In this document: in pieces, positions 15,421-24,304 of the stretch
Numbering within the stretch: position 1 is the stretch's first letter
How the letters are laid out: every line of letters begins with the position of its first letter
Assembly (NCBI GenBank): GCA_002382495.1
Contig: DFXW01000041.1
Location: forward strand, 124,366-188,365
DNA: 64,000 nucleotides
Direction: 5' to 3'
Origin: Flavobacterium sp. UBA4098
Lineage (GTDB): Bacteria; Bacteroidota; Bacteroidia; Flavobacteriales; Flavobacteriaceae
Made by a program: the position numbers and the translations under genes
Notes under the pieces: model-generated
What the model was told of the DNA's origin: nothing
Seen by the model: only the letters and a program-made list of their open reading frames with translations
Databases searched by the model: none

Positions 15421-18096
15421 ATGAAAAGACACTTACTACTAGCTCTACTTTTCTTTTCTTTTTCCCTGATACATTCCCAAAATGGATCTCCTTGGAAAAG
15501 GGTGGCAGCTAGCAGCAATTTGGCAACCACACGATGGAATGTAAATGGGATCTCAAAAAAGGAATTGGTTTTTGAATTGGATAAAGCAGTTGTTAAAAGG
15601 ACTTTAGAACCTCTTCAAGAAGCCAATAACCCTTCGCAAGTAGTGATTGAAATCCCCAACACAAAAGGGGAATTGGAAAAATATGAAATTCACGAATTTT
15701 CTAATTTTGATACGGACTTACAAGCTCAATTCCCTTCTATTAGAGCCTATGTTGGATCAAGTTTGTCAGACAAAACCGCTACGCTTTATTGCAGTTTTTC
15801 GCCCAAAGGAATCCAAACCATGGTACTGCGGTCAGATAAACCAACAGAATTTATAGAGAAAATTTCCGGAAATCAAGAAATTTATACAGTATTTGATTCC
15901 AATCATAACAAGTCTAATGAGCAATTATTACATTGTGCTACGATAGACAAAGCGCACAGCAAACCGTCGGGTAAGTTGACAACTGCAGCCACTTCAAATG
16001 GGGAGTCATACAAAACCTTACGTTTGGCAGTAGCCTGTACGGCAGAATACACTGCGTATTTTGGAGGAACATTCCAAGCATTAGAAGCCATAAATGCTAC
16101 TTTAAGCAGAGTAAACGGAATTTTCAACAGGGATTTATCACTACACTTAAATTTAATTTCTTCCGCTACAGTTTTATTGTACACTAACCCAGCTACCGAT
16201 CCTTTTTCTCCGGCAAATAGTGGAGCTAATGGCAATTGGAATGTAGAATTGCAACGGGATTTAACCGCAAAAATTGGCAATGCTAATTACGATATTGGCC
16301 ATTTATTTGGAGCTTCTGGCGGAGGTGGTAATGCAGGTTGTATTGGCTGTGTGTGTCAAGATCCAGTATCATTAAATGATGTTGCCAAAGGCGGAGGATT
16401 TTCTTCGCCAGCTGATGGTAAACCTGAGGGCGACACTTTTGATATTGATTTTGTAGCCCATGAAATTGGTCACCAATTGGGGGCTAATCACACCTTTTCT
16501 CATGAGACAGAAGGAACAGGAGTTAATGTGGAACCCGGAGGAGGCTCTACCATTATGAGTTATGCAGGTGTGACAGACTATAATATTCAAAGTCATTCAG
16601 ATGATTATTTTGCATATGTCAGTATTGACCAAATTCGTAAGAATCTTGCGTCTAAAAGCTGTCCTGTTAGTTCCATTATTCCCAACACAAAACACAAAGC
16701 GAATGCTGGAGAGGATTTTGTAATTCCCAAAAGCACCCCATTTGTTTTAAAAGGATCCAGTTCGAATCCAAATGGAGCGGCTTTAAGTTATTGTTGGGAA
16801 CAAAATGACACGGCTATTACTAGTTTCGGAGCCAATAGTATTGCATTTCCAACTAAAAAAGACGGACCGCTTTTTAGATCGTTCCCGCCAACAAATTCTC
16901 CCAATCGTTTTATGCCGGAGCTAGCAAAAGTAGTGTCCAATAGTTTGAATTCTCAGTGGGAATCGGTTGTGGATATTGCGCGAACCATGCATTTTACACT
17001 AACGGTAAGAGATAATGGTGGAATTGGTTTGGCTCAAGCCGACACCGATGCTATGACAGTAACTGTTGACGCGACTAAGGGACCGTTTGAAATCACTTCC
17101 CAAAACACGAGTAATTTGTCATGGAAACCGTTAAGCCTTGAAACGATTAATTGGGCTGTCAATTCGACTGATCAATTACCAGGATCAGCCAATGTCAATA
17201 TTAAGTTGTCTATTGATGGCGGACTCACTTTTCCCATATTTCTCAAAACAAATACTCCCAATGACGGTTCAGAACGTATTTTTGTTCCCAATGGTATTTT
17301 GGGGAAAAACTGTCGCATTTTAATTGAACCTACAAACAATATTTTTTTCGCAATTAATAAAGAGCCTTTTGCTATTGGGTATACTATTGAATCTAGTTGT
17401 GCTACCTATGCCTTTGAAACGCCTATTGTCATTCCTGAATCGGCTTCTTATACAGCCAAAACGATAACGGTACCTACTACTTCTGGTGCAGTTTCGGATG
17501 TGAATGTGGATTTGAGTTTTATCCATCAATATTTGTCAGATGTTCAAATAGAATTGGTTAATCCTCAAGGGAAAACGGTGAAGTTATTTGAAAATGGTTG
17601 TAGCGACACCAATGGAAGTTTGGTTCTAAAATATGATGATTTAGGAGGCACAATAATTTGTGGGAAACAAACAGTGCAAACTGTAGCCCCATTTGAACCC
17701 TTGTATCAATTTAACGAATGGAATCCGTCTGGGACTTGGACTTTACGAGTTAGGGATGCAATAGCTGGTGATACCGGGATCATTAATTCGGCTACGATTT
17801 CCATTTGTACCAAATCGTTTACTCCAATGGCACTTAGTCCGATTGATTTAACCAAAGTGATGGTCTATCCAAATCCTAATCAAGGCGATTTTGTAGTATT
17901 ATTTTCTAGCCAATTTAATTCTGGAGTCACTATTATAATCCATGATCTATTGGGTAAAAAAATGTATGAAAAAGGATTTCCTAGTGCGTCGTTATTTAAT
18001 GAAGCCATTCATTTGGAATCGGTTCAAGCGGGAATGTATTTGTTGACCGTAATCGATGGTCCAACTACCACCGTTAAAAAAATAATAATTAATTAA
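15421..18096 (+). CDS. Secreted reprolysin-like (M12B) zinc metalloprotease with P domain and T9SS signal
   Basis: An 891-residue exported protease. The ATG at 15421 gives a signal peptide MKRHLLLALLFFSFSLIHSQ. After a propeptide-like region the catalytic domain (about 195-415) has the metzincin zinc site HEIGHQLGANH at 347-357, followed by a Met-turn STIMSYAG about 25 residues later. A C-rich CIGCVCQD loop precedes it. Residues about 660-795 form a proprotein-convertase-type P domain (SDVQIELVNPQGK, WNPSGTWTLRVRDAIAGDTG). The end (about 812-891) is a T9SS type A sorting domain beginning MVYPNPNQGDF and ending TTVKKIIIN. Thus it is probably delivered to the surface or medium through T9SS and digests protein. 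Similar proteases are frequent in Flavobacteriaceae. It converges on pth with a 15-base gap. Confidence 0.9.
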   Translation: MKRHLLLALLFFSFSLIHSQNGSPWKRVAASSNLATTRWNVNGISKKELVFELDKAVVKRTLEPLQEANNPSQVVIEIPNTKGELEKYEIHEFSNFDTDLQAQFPSIRAYVGSSLSDKTATLYCSFSPKGIQTMVLRSDKPTEFIEKISGNQEIYTVFDSNHNKSNEQLLHCATIDKAHSKPSGKLTTAATSNGESYKTLRLAVACTAEYTAYFGGTFQALEAINATLSRVNGIFNRDLSLHLNLISSATVLLYTNPATDPFSPANSGANGNWNVELQRDLTAKIGNANYDIGHLFGASGGGGNAGCIGCVCQDPVSLNDVAKGGGFSSPADGKPEGDTFDIDFVAHEIGHQLGANHTFSHETEGTGVNVEPGGGSTIMSYAGVTDYNIQSHSDDYFAYVSIDQIRKNLASKSCPVSSIIPNTKHKANAGEDFVIPKSTPFVLKGSSSNPNGAALSYCWEQNDTAITSFGANSIAFPTKKDGPLFRSFPPTNSPNRFMPELAKVVSNSLNSQWESVVDIARTMHFTLTVRDNGGIGLAQADTDAMTVTVDATKGPFEITSQNTSNLSWKPLSLETINWAVNSTDQLPGSANVNIKLSIDGGLTFPIFLKTNTPNDGSERIFVPNGILGKNCRILIEPTNNIFFAINKEPFAIGYTIESSCATYAFETPIVIPESASYTAKTITVPTTSGAVSDVNVDLSFIHQYLSDVQIELVNPQGKTVKLFENGCSDTNGSLVLKYDDLGGTIICGKQTVQTVAPFEPLYQFNEWNPSGTWTLRVRDAIAGDTGIINSATISICTKSFTPMALSPIDLTKVMVYPNPNQGDFVVLFSSQFNSGVTIIIHDLLGKKMYEKGFPSASLFNEAIHLESVQAGMYLLTVIDGPTTTVKKIIIN

Positions 18097-18111
18097 GGAA
18101 AGTCTGCAATT

Positions 18112-18774
18112 TTATTTGCCGTTAAAAGCGGTCATGGTATTTTCTAATCCAGCAGTTCCAAACGATTTGATAATTTCCGATGCTAATTCCAAACGTTCGG
18201 GTAGTTTTGATTTTTCTTCTTCGTCCCAATCTCCCAATACATAATCGACTTGTTGTCCTTTTTTGAATTGGTCACTAATACCAAAACGGAAACGGGTATA
18301 GTTTTGGGTATTTAAAATCAAATTAATATTCTTTAGTCCGTTATGTCCGCCATCACTTCCTTTCGGTTTGATGCGAATAGTACCAAAACTCAAATTCAAA
18401 TCATCGGTGATTACTAATATATTTTCCAAAGGAATATTTTCTTTGTCCATCCAAAATTTTACCGCTTTCCCACTTAAATTCATATAGGTATTCGGTTTGA
18501 GCAAAAAGAAAGTACGGCCTTTAAATTTGTATTCAGCAAGAGCGCCTAGTTTTACTGTTTCAAAAGAGAGGCTTTCTTTTTTGGCTAAAAAATCCAAAAC
18601 TTTAAATCCAATATTGTGACGGGTATTGACATATTCGGCCCCAATGTTGCCTAATCCTACAATCAAAAATTTATTACTCACGCTTTTCATATTGTTTTTT
18701 TGGTGTTCGTGAACCTCCGGTGTATCACTTGCTGTTTTATGTGATGCAAATAATCGAGTTATCCATTGTATCAT
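18112..18774 (-). CDS. pth: Peptidyl-tRNA hydrolase
   Basis: Releases peptides from prematurely dissociated peptidyl-tRNAs. The core (from residue about 34) is canonical: LIVGLGNIGAEYVNTRHNIGF with the Asn and catalytic His, LLKPNTYMNLSGKAV, VITDDLNLSFG, and GSDGGHNGLKNI. The 220-residue frame carries about 30 extra residues (MIQWITRLFASHKTASD...) before the core; an ATG at 18690 (MKSVSNKF) would give a typical 192-residue enzyme. A TATTTTTG box at 18786-18779 abuts the first ATG, which would favour the internal start if that promoter is real. I keep the long form with this doubt. Confidence 0.93.
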   Translation of the reverse strand: MIQWITRLFASHKTASDTPEVHEHQKNNMKSVSNKFLIVGLGNIGAEYVNTRHNIGFKVLDFLAKKESLSFETVKLGALAEYKFKGRTFFLLKPNTYMNLSGKAVKFWMDKENIPLENILVITDDLNLSFGTIRIKPKGSDGGHNGLKNINLILNTQNYTRFRFGISDQFKKGQQVDYVLGDWDEEEKSKLPERLELASEIIKSFGTAGLENTMTAFNGK

Positions 18775-18812
18775 GTTGCAAAAATAAACTTATTTAAAAG
18801 AATACTCCAAAA

Positions 18813-18846
18813 AAAAAAGCACCAGTTGAAGAACTGATGCTTTTTC
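18813..18846 (-). terminator. Terminator of prs-rplY
   Basis: AAGCACCAGTT / AACTGATGCTT forms a hairpin (18818-18827 with 18832-18842, one mismatch) with a long T-run on the minus strand. It lies 18 bases after the rplY stop. Confidence 0.8.
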
Positions 18847-18863
18847 GTATGATTGAAAAAAAA

Positions 18864-19469
18864 TTATTTTTTTCCTTTTGGTGCTTTTGCCGCTTTTGCC
18901 GCTTCTTGAGCCGCTTTCATAGCTGCACGAGAAATTCTTACTTGACAAACCACCGTGTTGTCTGGGTGCATTAATTTGTATTTGTCAGAAACTAATTTCG
19001 TAACATACAATTTGTTACCCATTTCAAGTGGAGTGATGTCTGCTTCAACAAAATCTGGAAGATTTGATGGCAACGCTTTCACTTTTAATTTACGAGTGTT
19101 CAAACGTAGAACACCTCCTGCAAGTACACCTTTAGAAGTACCAACAATTTTCACAGGAACTTCCATAGTAATTTCTTTGTTGTCAAACAACTGGAAGAAG
19201 TCAATGTGTAAAATTTTGTCACTTACTGGGTGAACTTGAATGTCTTGCAAAATAGCATTGTATGATTTTCCATTACCCAAATCAATCACAACTGTGTGTG
19301 CGTTTGGAGTGTAAATCAAGTTTTTGAATGCTTTTTCTTCTGCTGAGAAATGTACTGCTTGATCTCCTCCGTATAACACGCAAGGAACCGCTCCAGCATT
19401 ACGTAAGGCTTTAGTAGCAACTTTGCCCACGCTTTCTCTTTCTGATCCTTTAATTGTAATCGATTTCAT
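18864..19469 (-). CDS. rplY: 50S ribosomal protein L25 / Ctc family
   Basis: Binds 5S rRNA in the large ribosomal subunit. The start chosen is the ATG at 19469 ([20 protein letters not shown]), giving 201 residues with the N-terminal L25 beta-barrel ([34 protein letters not shown]) and the C-terminal CTC/TL5 domain ([30 protein letters not shown]). It ends in an Ala/Lys-rich tail ([16 protein letters not shown]), common in Bacteroidota L25. The frame is open upstream to 19517, but that would overlap prs. It follows prs with a 28-base gap and precedes a terminator, so prs-rplY is an operon. Confidence 0.95.
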   Translation of the reverse strand: MKSITIKGSERESVGKVATKALRNAGAVPCVLYGGDQAVHFSAEEKAFKNLIYTPNAHTVVIDLGNGKSYNAILQDIQVHPVSDKILHIDFFQLFDNKEITMEVPVKIVGTSKGVLAGGVLRLNTRKLKVKALPSNLPDFVEADITPLEMGNKLYVTKLVSDKYKLMHPDNTVVCQVRISRAAMKAAQEAAKAAKAPKGKK

Positions 19470-19497
19470 TGTAAAAAAAATATAGTTATTAAAAATA

Positions 19498-20439
19498 TTA
19501 CATAATAAATTTTCCACTAATGGAATTGTTGTGGTGCACCATGTGCATTACTTCTGCGAAAAGAGGTGCACAACTCAACACTCTAATCTTGTCCGATTTT
19601 TTCTTCAACGGAATAGAATCGGTAACTATTAATTCACTCAATTTTGAGTTTTCAATTTTTTCGTAAGCTTCACCAGATAAGATAGGGTGGGTACAAATAG
19701 CTCTTACGCTCAGGGCACCTTTTTCTATCATTAAATCGGCTGCTTTTGCCAATGTTCCTCCAGTATCGATCATATCATCTACTAGGATTACATTTTTTCC
19801 TTTTACCTCACCAATCAACTCCATAGTGTCAATTACATTGGCCACTTTTCTTTGTTTGTAACAAACTACCACGTCTGATTCTAAAAATTTAGAATACGCA
19901 TACGCTCTTTTTGAACCTCCCATATCAGGAGATGCGATGGTTAAATTTTCCAAACCTAAACTTTTTACATAAGGCAAAAAGATGGTTGAAGCAAAAAGGT
20001 GATCTACTGGTTTTTCGAAAAAACCTTGGATTTGATCTGCGTGCAAATCCATAGTCATTACTCTTGTTGCTCCAGCGGCATCCAATAAGTTGGCTACTAA
20101 TTTAGCCCCAATTGGTACCCTTGGTTTGTCTTTTCTGTCTTGTCTTGCCCAACCGAAGTAAGGAATAACAGCAGTAATATGTCTAGCTGATGCGCGTTTT
20201 GCGGCATCAATCATTAGTAACAATTCCATCAAGTTGTCCGCACTTGGAAAGGTCGAACATACAATAAAAACGCGTAATCCTCTAATAGACTCTTCAAAAG
20301 AAGGTTGGAATTCACCATCACTATAAGTTGAGGTAATTACTTTTCCTAGTGGAACACCATATGCTTGCGCAATTTGTTCTGCTAGGTATACACTTTTTGA
20401 ACATGCAAAAATTTTAGCTTCTGGTTCTTGGTGTGACAT
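19498..20439 (-). CDS. prs: Ribose-phosphate pyrophosphokinase
   Basis: Makes phosphoribosyl pyrophosphate from ribose 5-phosphate and ATP for nucleotide, histidine and tryptophan synthesis. The 313-residue length is normal for class I. Visible motifs are FSDGE-like [17 protein letters not shown], the flexible-loop region [20 protein letters not shown], the divalent-cation site [13 protein letters not shown], and the PRPP-binding loop [14 protein letters not shown]. It is the first gene of the prs-rplY unit. A TAAATTTG box at 20566-20559 on the minus strand is a plausible -7 element 119 bases before the ATG. Confidence 0.98.
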   Translation of the reverse strand: MSHQEPEAKIFACSKSVYLAEQIAQAYGVPLGKVITSTYSDGEFQPSFEESIRGLRVFIVCSTFPSADNLMELLLMIDAAKRASARHITAVIPYFGWARQDRKDKPRVPIGAKLVANLLDAAGATRVMTMDLHADQIQGFFEKPVDHLFASTIFLPYVKSLGLENLTIASPDMGGSKRAYAYSKFLESDVVVCYKQRKVANVIDTMELIGEVKGKNVILVDDMIDTGGTLAKAADLMIEKGALSVRAICTHPILSGEAYEKIENSKLSELIVTDSIPLKKKSDKIRVLSCAPLFAEVMHMVHHNNSISGKFIM

Positions 20440-20558
20440 TCGTATCGTTTATTAGTCCGTAACGCTTGATTTAGTTGGGCTATTAATTTTTGTTAATAGC
20501 ATCACTACTTTATACGCCTCGGTTGTAGTTAGTTAGTTGGCTGTGTTTTAACGAGCTG

Positions 20559-20566
20559 CAAATTTA
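20559..20566 (-). promoter_or_regulatory. TAnnTTTG -7 box, candidate prs promoter
   Basis: The minus strand reads TAAATTTG here. It implies a leader of about 110 bases before prs. No -33 TTG at the proper spacing was found. Confidence 0.35.
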
Positions 20567-20606
20567 TACAATTTATCCAACTCTGAAAGGAAAAAATTAA
20601 GTATTT

Positions 20607-20640
20607 TTTGTAGCGTGTTTAATTTTATTTTTTACATTTG
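20607..20640 (+). promoter_or_regulatory. Bacteroidota-type promoter of tRNA-Leu
   Basis: TTG at 20608-20610 (within TTTTTTG) and TACATTTG at 20633-20640 are separated by 22 bases, matching TTG-N(19-22)-TAnnTTTG. The tRNA begins 88 bases downstream. Confidence 0.6.
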
Positions 20641-20728
20641 CACCGTGTTAAAGGAATCGAGGCTTGATTAAGTATTAAACTCCTCTTTTATTGCGTTAAA
20701 ATAACTGTTGTTATTTTATGTCTGCTAA

Positions 20729-20808
20729 GCCCGGATGGCGGAATTGGTAGACGCGCTGGTCTCAAACACCTGTGGGAAACCGTGCCGGTTCGACTCCGGC
20801 TCCGGGTA
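20729..20808 (+). tRNA. tRNA-Leu (anticodon CAA)
   Basis: The cloverleaf can be drawn by eye. Acceptor GCCCGGA pairs with TCCGGGT (first pair G-U), the D arm is GCGGAATTGGTAGACGC, and the anticodon loop is CTCAAAC with CAA at positions 34-36. The variable arm is long (type II), and the T arm GCCGG-TTCGACT-CCGGC is perfect. The discriminator is A and CCA is not encoded. The anticodon stem CTGGT/ACCTG has one U-U mismatch. A long variable arm, A73 and anticodon CAA all fit leucine. Confidence 0.92.
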
Positions 20809-20819
20809 CAAGTTGTACC

Positions 20820-20853
20820 AAAAGCCTCAAGAGCAATCTTGAGGCTTTTTTTC
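20820..20853 (+). terminator. Terminator after tRNA-Leu
   Basis: AAGCCTCAAGA (20822-20832) pairs with TCTTGAGGCTT (20837-20847) around a GCAA loop, followed by a T-run. It lies 13 bases after the tRNA. Confidence 0.88.
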
Positions 20854-20923
20854 ATTCTAATAGTTGATAAAATTCATCTAACTCTTTGATGATCAAGTTA
20901 GATTTTTTCTCTAAAAAGAGTAC

Positions 20924-20956
20924 AAAAGCCTCTTCGAAAGAAGGGGCTTTTTTTGT
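20924..20956 (+). terminator. Second hairpin terminator downstream of tRNA-Leu
   Basis: AAAAGCCTCTTC (20924-20935) pairs with GAAGGGGCTTTT (20940-20951, one G-U) around a GAAA tetraloop, followed by a T-run. It shares the core AAAAGCCTC with the first terminator about 100 bases upstream. It has no gene of its own visible between the two hairpins. Confidence 0.7.
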
Positions 20957-21010
20957 TTTGTCAACTTCTTATTTTGATCCCTTTTTTACTTTTTCATGAA
21001 AAGAAAACAG

Positions 21011-21018
21011 TATATTTG
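21011..21018 (+). promoter_or_regulatory. TAnnTTTG -7 box of the photolyase operon
   Basis: TATATTTG lies 57 bases before the first photolyase gene. No clear -33 box is visible, which could mean an alternative sigma factor or an activator; this is speculation. Confidence 0.45.
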
Positions 21019-21075
21019 TTTATTATTTTTATCAAATAATTAAACAAAAATAAATTCAATCCATTTTTACTTTTC

Positions 21076-22581
21076 TTGAATAAACAACCCATACATATTG
21101 TTTGGTTCAAACGTGACTTTCGTTTGGTGGATAATGAAGCTTTGTTTCATGCCCATCAATCGGGAGTTCCGCTGTTGTTGATTTGTTTTTTTGAGCCGTC
21201 CGTTATGGATTATGCTGATTCCGATGTACGTCATTGGCGGTTTGTATACGAATCCATTCAGGATTTAAATAAAAAGCTAGCCCCTTTTAATGTTAGAATT
21301 TATTTTTTTCACGACGAAGTTAAAACGGTTTTTCCCAAATTAATTCAAGAGTTTGATGTCAAGTCAGTTTTTTCGCATCAAGAAATTGGGAATAAAGTGA
21401 CCTATGATCGCGATGTAGAAATGAAAGCATTTTTCGATTCCAATGACATCGCCTGGAAAGAATTTCAACTCCATGGGGTGATTCGCAAATTAAAATCAAG
21501 ACAAAATTGGGACCAACGCTGGGAACAAGTCATGCGGGATACTCCTAAACTTATTAAAGAATCCGATTTAAAAACGATTGCGTTACCCCCAGATTTATAT
21601 GACAATATAAAAGGGCCTGAATTAGCTGCCGAAATTACCACTCCAAATCCGAATTTTCAACGTGGAGGCGAATATTGGGCCTGGCGCTATTTGGATAGTT
21701 TTGTCAAAGAGCGGTATGTGAATTACAGCAAACACATTTCGAAACCCGCTTTGAGTAGAAAAGGATGTAGTCGTTTGTCGCCGTATTTAACCTATGGTAA
21801 TATTAGTATGCGGATGATTTATCAATATACGAATCAGCATTACGAAGCGTCTAAAAACAAACGCGCCATTCTCAATTTTGTTTCCCGTTTGCATTGGCAT
21901 TGCCATTTTATGCAAAAGTTTGAAGACGAATGTGAAATGGAATTTGAAAATGCCAATCGGGCCTATGACACTTTGGTCAAACCAAAGAACGAAACCTACA
22001 TTAAAGCTTGGCAAGAGGGTAAAACAGGTGTTCCCATTGTCGATGCCTGCATGCGATGTTTAGTCGCCACCGGTTATATCAACTTTAGAATGCGTGCTCT
22101 GGTGGTGTCGTTTTTTACTTTTAATTTATGGCAAGATTGGCGTGAATTGCATTTTCTGGCAAGGCAGTTTTTAGATTATGAACCTGGTATTCATTACCCA
22201 CAAATTCAGATGCAATCGGGGACAACGGGAATCAATACGATCCGAATTTATAACCCAATTAAAAATTCGGAGGAACACGATCCAGAAGGGGTTTTTATCA
22301 AACAATGGTTGCCCGAATTGAAAGAAGTGCCAATCCATTTGCTTCATGAACCTTGGAAAATGAACGAAATGGAACAGCAGTTTTACAATTGCGTTATTGG
22401 TAACGATTATCCTGAGCCAATTGTAAACATAGAAGAAACTCGAAAATATGCCAGCGATATCGTTTGGAGCTTTCGAAAAAAAGACGAAGTCAAACAAGAG
22501 GGCAAACGAATTTTGCAAAAGCACGTCAGTAACCCCAATAGATCTAACAATGCGAGGAGTAAAAAAACAAAACTTACCTAG
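21076..22581 (+). CDS. Cryptochrome/photolyase family protein (FAD-binding)
   Basis: A 501-residue flavoprotein. The N-terminal alpha/beta domain begins [20 protein letters not shown], typical of photolyases that bind an antenna cofactor. The C-terminal FAD domain (about 200-440) has [51 protein letters not shown] and the conserved [15 protein letters not shown]. It therefore resembles DNA photolyases and cryptochromes that repair UV dimers by light-driven electron transfer from FADH-, but the segment [17 protein letters not shown] differs from classical CPD photolyase (usually W/NR-R). I do not assign a lesion. The start is a TTG at 21076; there is no in-frame ATG near. It is the first gene of a four-gene operon and overlaps the DUF2256 gene by 32 bases. 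Confidence 0.9.
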   Translation: MNKQPIHIVWFKRDFRLVDNEALFHAHQSGVPLLLICFFEPSVMDYADSDVRHWRFVYESIQDLNKKLAPFNVRIYFFHDEVKTVFPKLIQEFDVKSVFSHQEIGNKVTYDRDVEMKAFFDSNDIAWKEFQLHGVIRKLKSRQNWDQRWEQVMRDTPKLIKESDLKTIALPPDLYDNIKGPELAAEITTPNPNFQRGGEYWAWRYLDSFVKERYVNYSKHISKPALSRKGCSRLSPYLTYGNISMRMIYQYTNQHYEASKNKRAILNFVSRLHWHCHFMQKFEDECEMEFENANRAYDTLVKPKNETYIKAWQEGKTGVPIVDACMRCLVATGYINFRMRALVVSFFTFNLWQDWRELHFLARQFLDYEPGIHYPQIQMQSGTTGINTIRIYNPIKNSEEHDPEGVFIKQWLPELKEVPIHLLHEPWKMNEMEQQFYNCVIGNDYPEPIVNIEETRKYASDIVWSFRKKDEVKQEGKRILQKHVSNPNRSNNARSKKTKLT

Positions 22582-22687
22582 TAAAATGTGTGTAGTTTGC
22601 CAAAAACCATTCACTTGGCGTAAAAAATGGGAAAAAGTGTGGGACGAAGTAAAATACTGTAGCGATAAATGCAGGTCTTCTAAGTGA
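22550..22687 (+). CDS. DUF2256 family small zinc-ribbon-like protein
   Basis: A 45-residue protein starting at the ATG at 22550, in a different frame inside the last 32 bases of the photolyase gene. It has two CxxC motifs, CVVCQKPF and CSDKC, in the pattern Cx2C-x(n)-Cx3-4C with [16 protein letters not shown] between, the DUF2256 signature, which probably binds zinc. Members of this family are known to be encoded next to, or fused with, cryptochrome/photolyase genes, so the position fits. Its function is unknown. The upstream extension of the open frame (to 22448) lies wholly within the photolyase frame and is rejected. Confidence 0.85.
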   Translation: MRGVKKQNLPSKMCVVCQKPFTWRKKWEKVWDEVKYCSDKCRSSK

Positions 22688-22768
22688 TGAGTAAAGAGTA
22701 ATAAGTGATTAGTTAGTTCTATTTCTTACAAGGTTTTAAATAACTTTAGGTATAATTTAAAAAAAGAA

Positions 22769-24304
22769 ATGTCAAAAACACTTCGATTACTTCTTGGAGA
22801 TCAATTAAACAGCCATCATTCTTGGTTCAAAACGGTTGATGATTCGGTGACTTATGTGATGATGGAAATTCGCACAGAAACCGATTATGCCACACACCAT
22901 ATTCAAAAAGTAGTGGGTTTTTTCTCGGCAATGCAAGAATTTGCGGCTGAATTGCAATTGCAAAAGCACCAAGTTATTTATTTGCATTTGAATGATGCCA
23001 ATAACTTACAATCGTTCGAAAAAAACATTCGTTATTTAATTGAAAAAGAAGAATTCACCCTTTTTGAATACCAATTTCCTGACGAATACCGTTTGGACGA
23101 ACAGCTGAAAAAGTTGTGTCAATCGCTTGCTATTGAGACATCCGTTTGCGATTCGGAGCATTTTATGAGTTCGAGAAATGATTTAGGAGATTTTTTTGAA
23201 GGTAAAAAAACCTTTTTAATGGAAAGCTTTTATCATATGATGCGAAAAAAGCACCATATTTTAATGGAAGGCGATAAGCCACTGACAGGAAAATGGAATT
23301 ACGATGGCGAAAACCGAAAAAAATTACCCAAAGACCACAAACCCACTTCGCCTTTGGTTTTCCAAAATGATGTGACAAAAATTGTTTCTGAGATTCAAAA
23401 AACAGATATCAAAACCCTCGGAAATATTGATGCTAACAATTTTGTTTGGCCGATCAATAGAAAACAATCGCTAGCATTACTTGATTTTTTTGTAACCGAA
23501 TGTTTGGCCCTTTTTGGGAGTTACCAAGATGCCATGACGCCAAACGAATGGTCTTTGTATCACGCCCGACTTTCGTTTTCTATGAATGTGAAAATGATTT
23601 CGCCTTTGGAAGTGATTAACCGAGCCATATTGGAATGGGAAAATAACCCAGAGAAAATAGCCTACCACCAGCTGGAGGGATTTGTGCGCCAAATTATTGG
23701 CTGGCGCGAATACATGCGCGGAATCTACTGGAACAAAATGCCAGAATACGCCACGATGAATTATTTCAATAACGAAAACCTACTTCCAGAATGGTTCTGG
23801 ACAGGTAAAACCAAAATGAATTGCTTGAAAGACGCCATCAACCAATCTTTGAATTATGCGTATGCGCATCACATTCAGCGATTAATGGTGACGGGAAATT
23901 TTGCACTTTTGGCGGGAATTCACCCAGACGAAGTTGATGCCTGGTATTTAGGAATCTATATCGATGCGATTGAATGGGTAGAAATTACCAATACAAGAGG
24001 TATGAGTCAGTTTGCTGACGGAGGAATTGTAGGAACCAAACCCTATGTGAGTTCGGCATCTTACATTGATAAAATGAGCCATTATTGTGGAAGTTGCTTC
24101 TATAAAAAGGCTGTAAAAACAGGAGATAAAGCGTGTCCTTTCAATAGTTTGTATTGGAATTTTTATGATAATAATGAAGACAAATTAGGTAAAAATCCCC
24201 GTATTGGAATGATGTATAATGTATGGCGAAAAATGAAACCGGAGGACAAAGTTGCTTTATTAGAACAAGCGGATTATTATTTGAAAAACATCAATAATTT
24301 ATGA
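22769..24304 (+). CDS. FeS-BCP class (6-4)-type photolyase (PhrB-like, DPRP family)
   Basis: A 511-residue protein beginning TLRLLLGDQLNSHHSWF, the signature of the deoxyribodipyrimidine photolyase-related family. Four cysteines, Cys352, Cys440, Cys443 and Cys456 (NCLKD; HYCGSCFYKK; DKACPFN), have the spacing of the [4Fe-4S] ligands in FeS-BCP photolyases such as PhrB, which repair (6-4) photoproducts. The FAD-domain segment VRQIIGWREYMRGIYW and EVDAWYLGIYIDAIEWVEITNTRGMSQFADGG are typical. It is third in the photolyase operon, and its TGA overlaps the ATG of the cry-DASH gene (ATGA), indicating translational coupling. The (6-4) specificity is from family knowledge. Confidence 0.92.
   Translation: MSKTLRLLLGDQLNSHHSWFKTVDDSVTYVMMEIRTETDYATHHIQKVVGFFSAMQEFAAELQLQKHQVIYLHLNDANNLQSFEKNIRYLIEKEEFTLFEYQFPDEYRLDEQLKKLCQSLAIETSVCDSEHFMSSRNDLGDFFEGKKTFLMESFYHMMRKKHHILMEGDKPLTGKWNYDGENRKKLPKDHKPTSPLVFQNDVTKIVSEIQKTDIKTLGNIDANNFVWPINRKQSLALLDFFVTECLALFGSYQDAMTPNEWSLYHARLSFSMNVKMISPLEVINRAILEWENNPEKIAYHQLEGFVRQIIGWREYMRGIYWNKMPEYATMNYFNNENLLPEWFWTGKTKMNCLKDAINQSLNYAYAHHIQRLMVTGNFALLAGIHPDEVDAWYLGIYIDAIEWVEITNTRGMSQFADGGIVGTKPYVSSASYIDKMSHYCGSCFYKKAVKTGDKACPFNSLYWNFYDNNEDKLGKNPRIGMMYNVWRKMKPEDKVALLEQADYYLKNINNL

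Noticed and set aside
20809..20960. Second tRNA between the two hairpins
   Set aside because: No cloverleaf can be drawn; only hairpins with T-runs are visible.
22448..22549. Extension of the DUF2256 gene
   Set aside because: It lies in the photolyase coding region and is unlike the DUF2256 family; the short ATG at 22550 is the better start.
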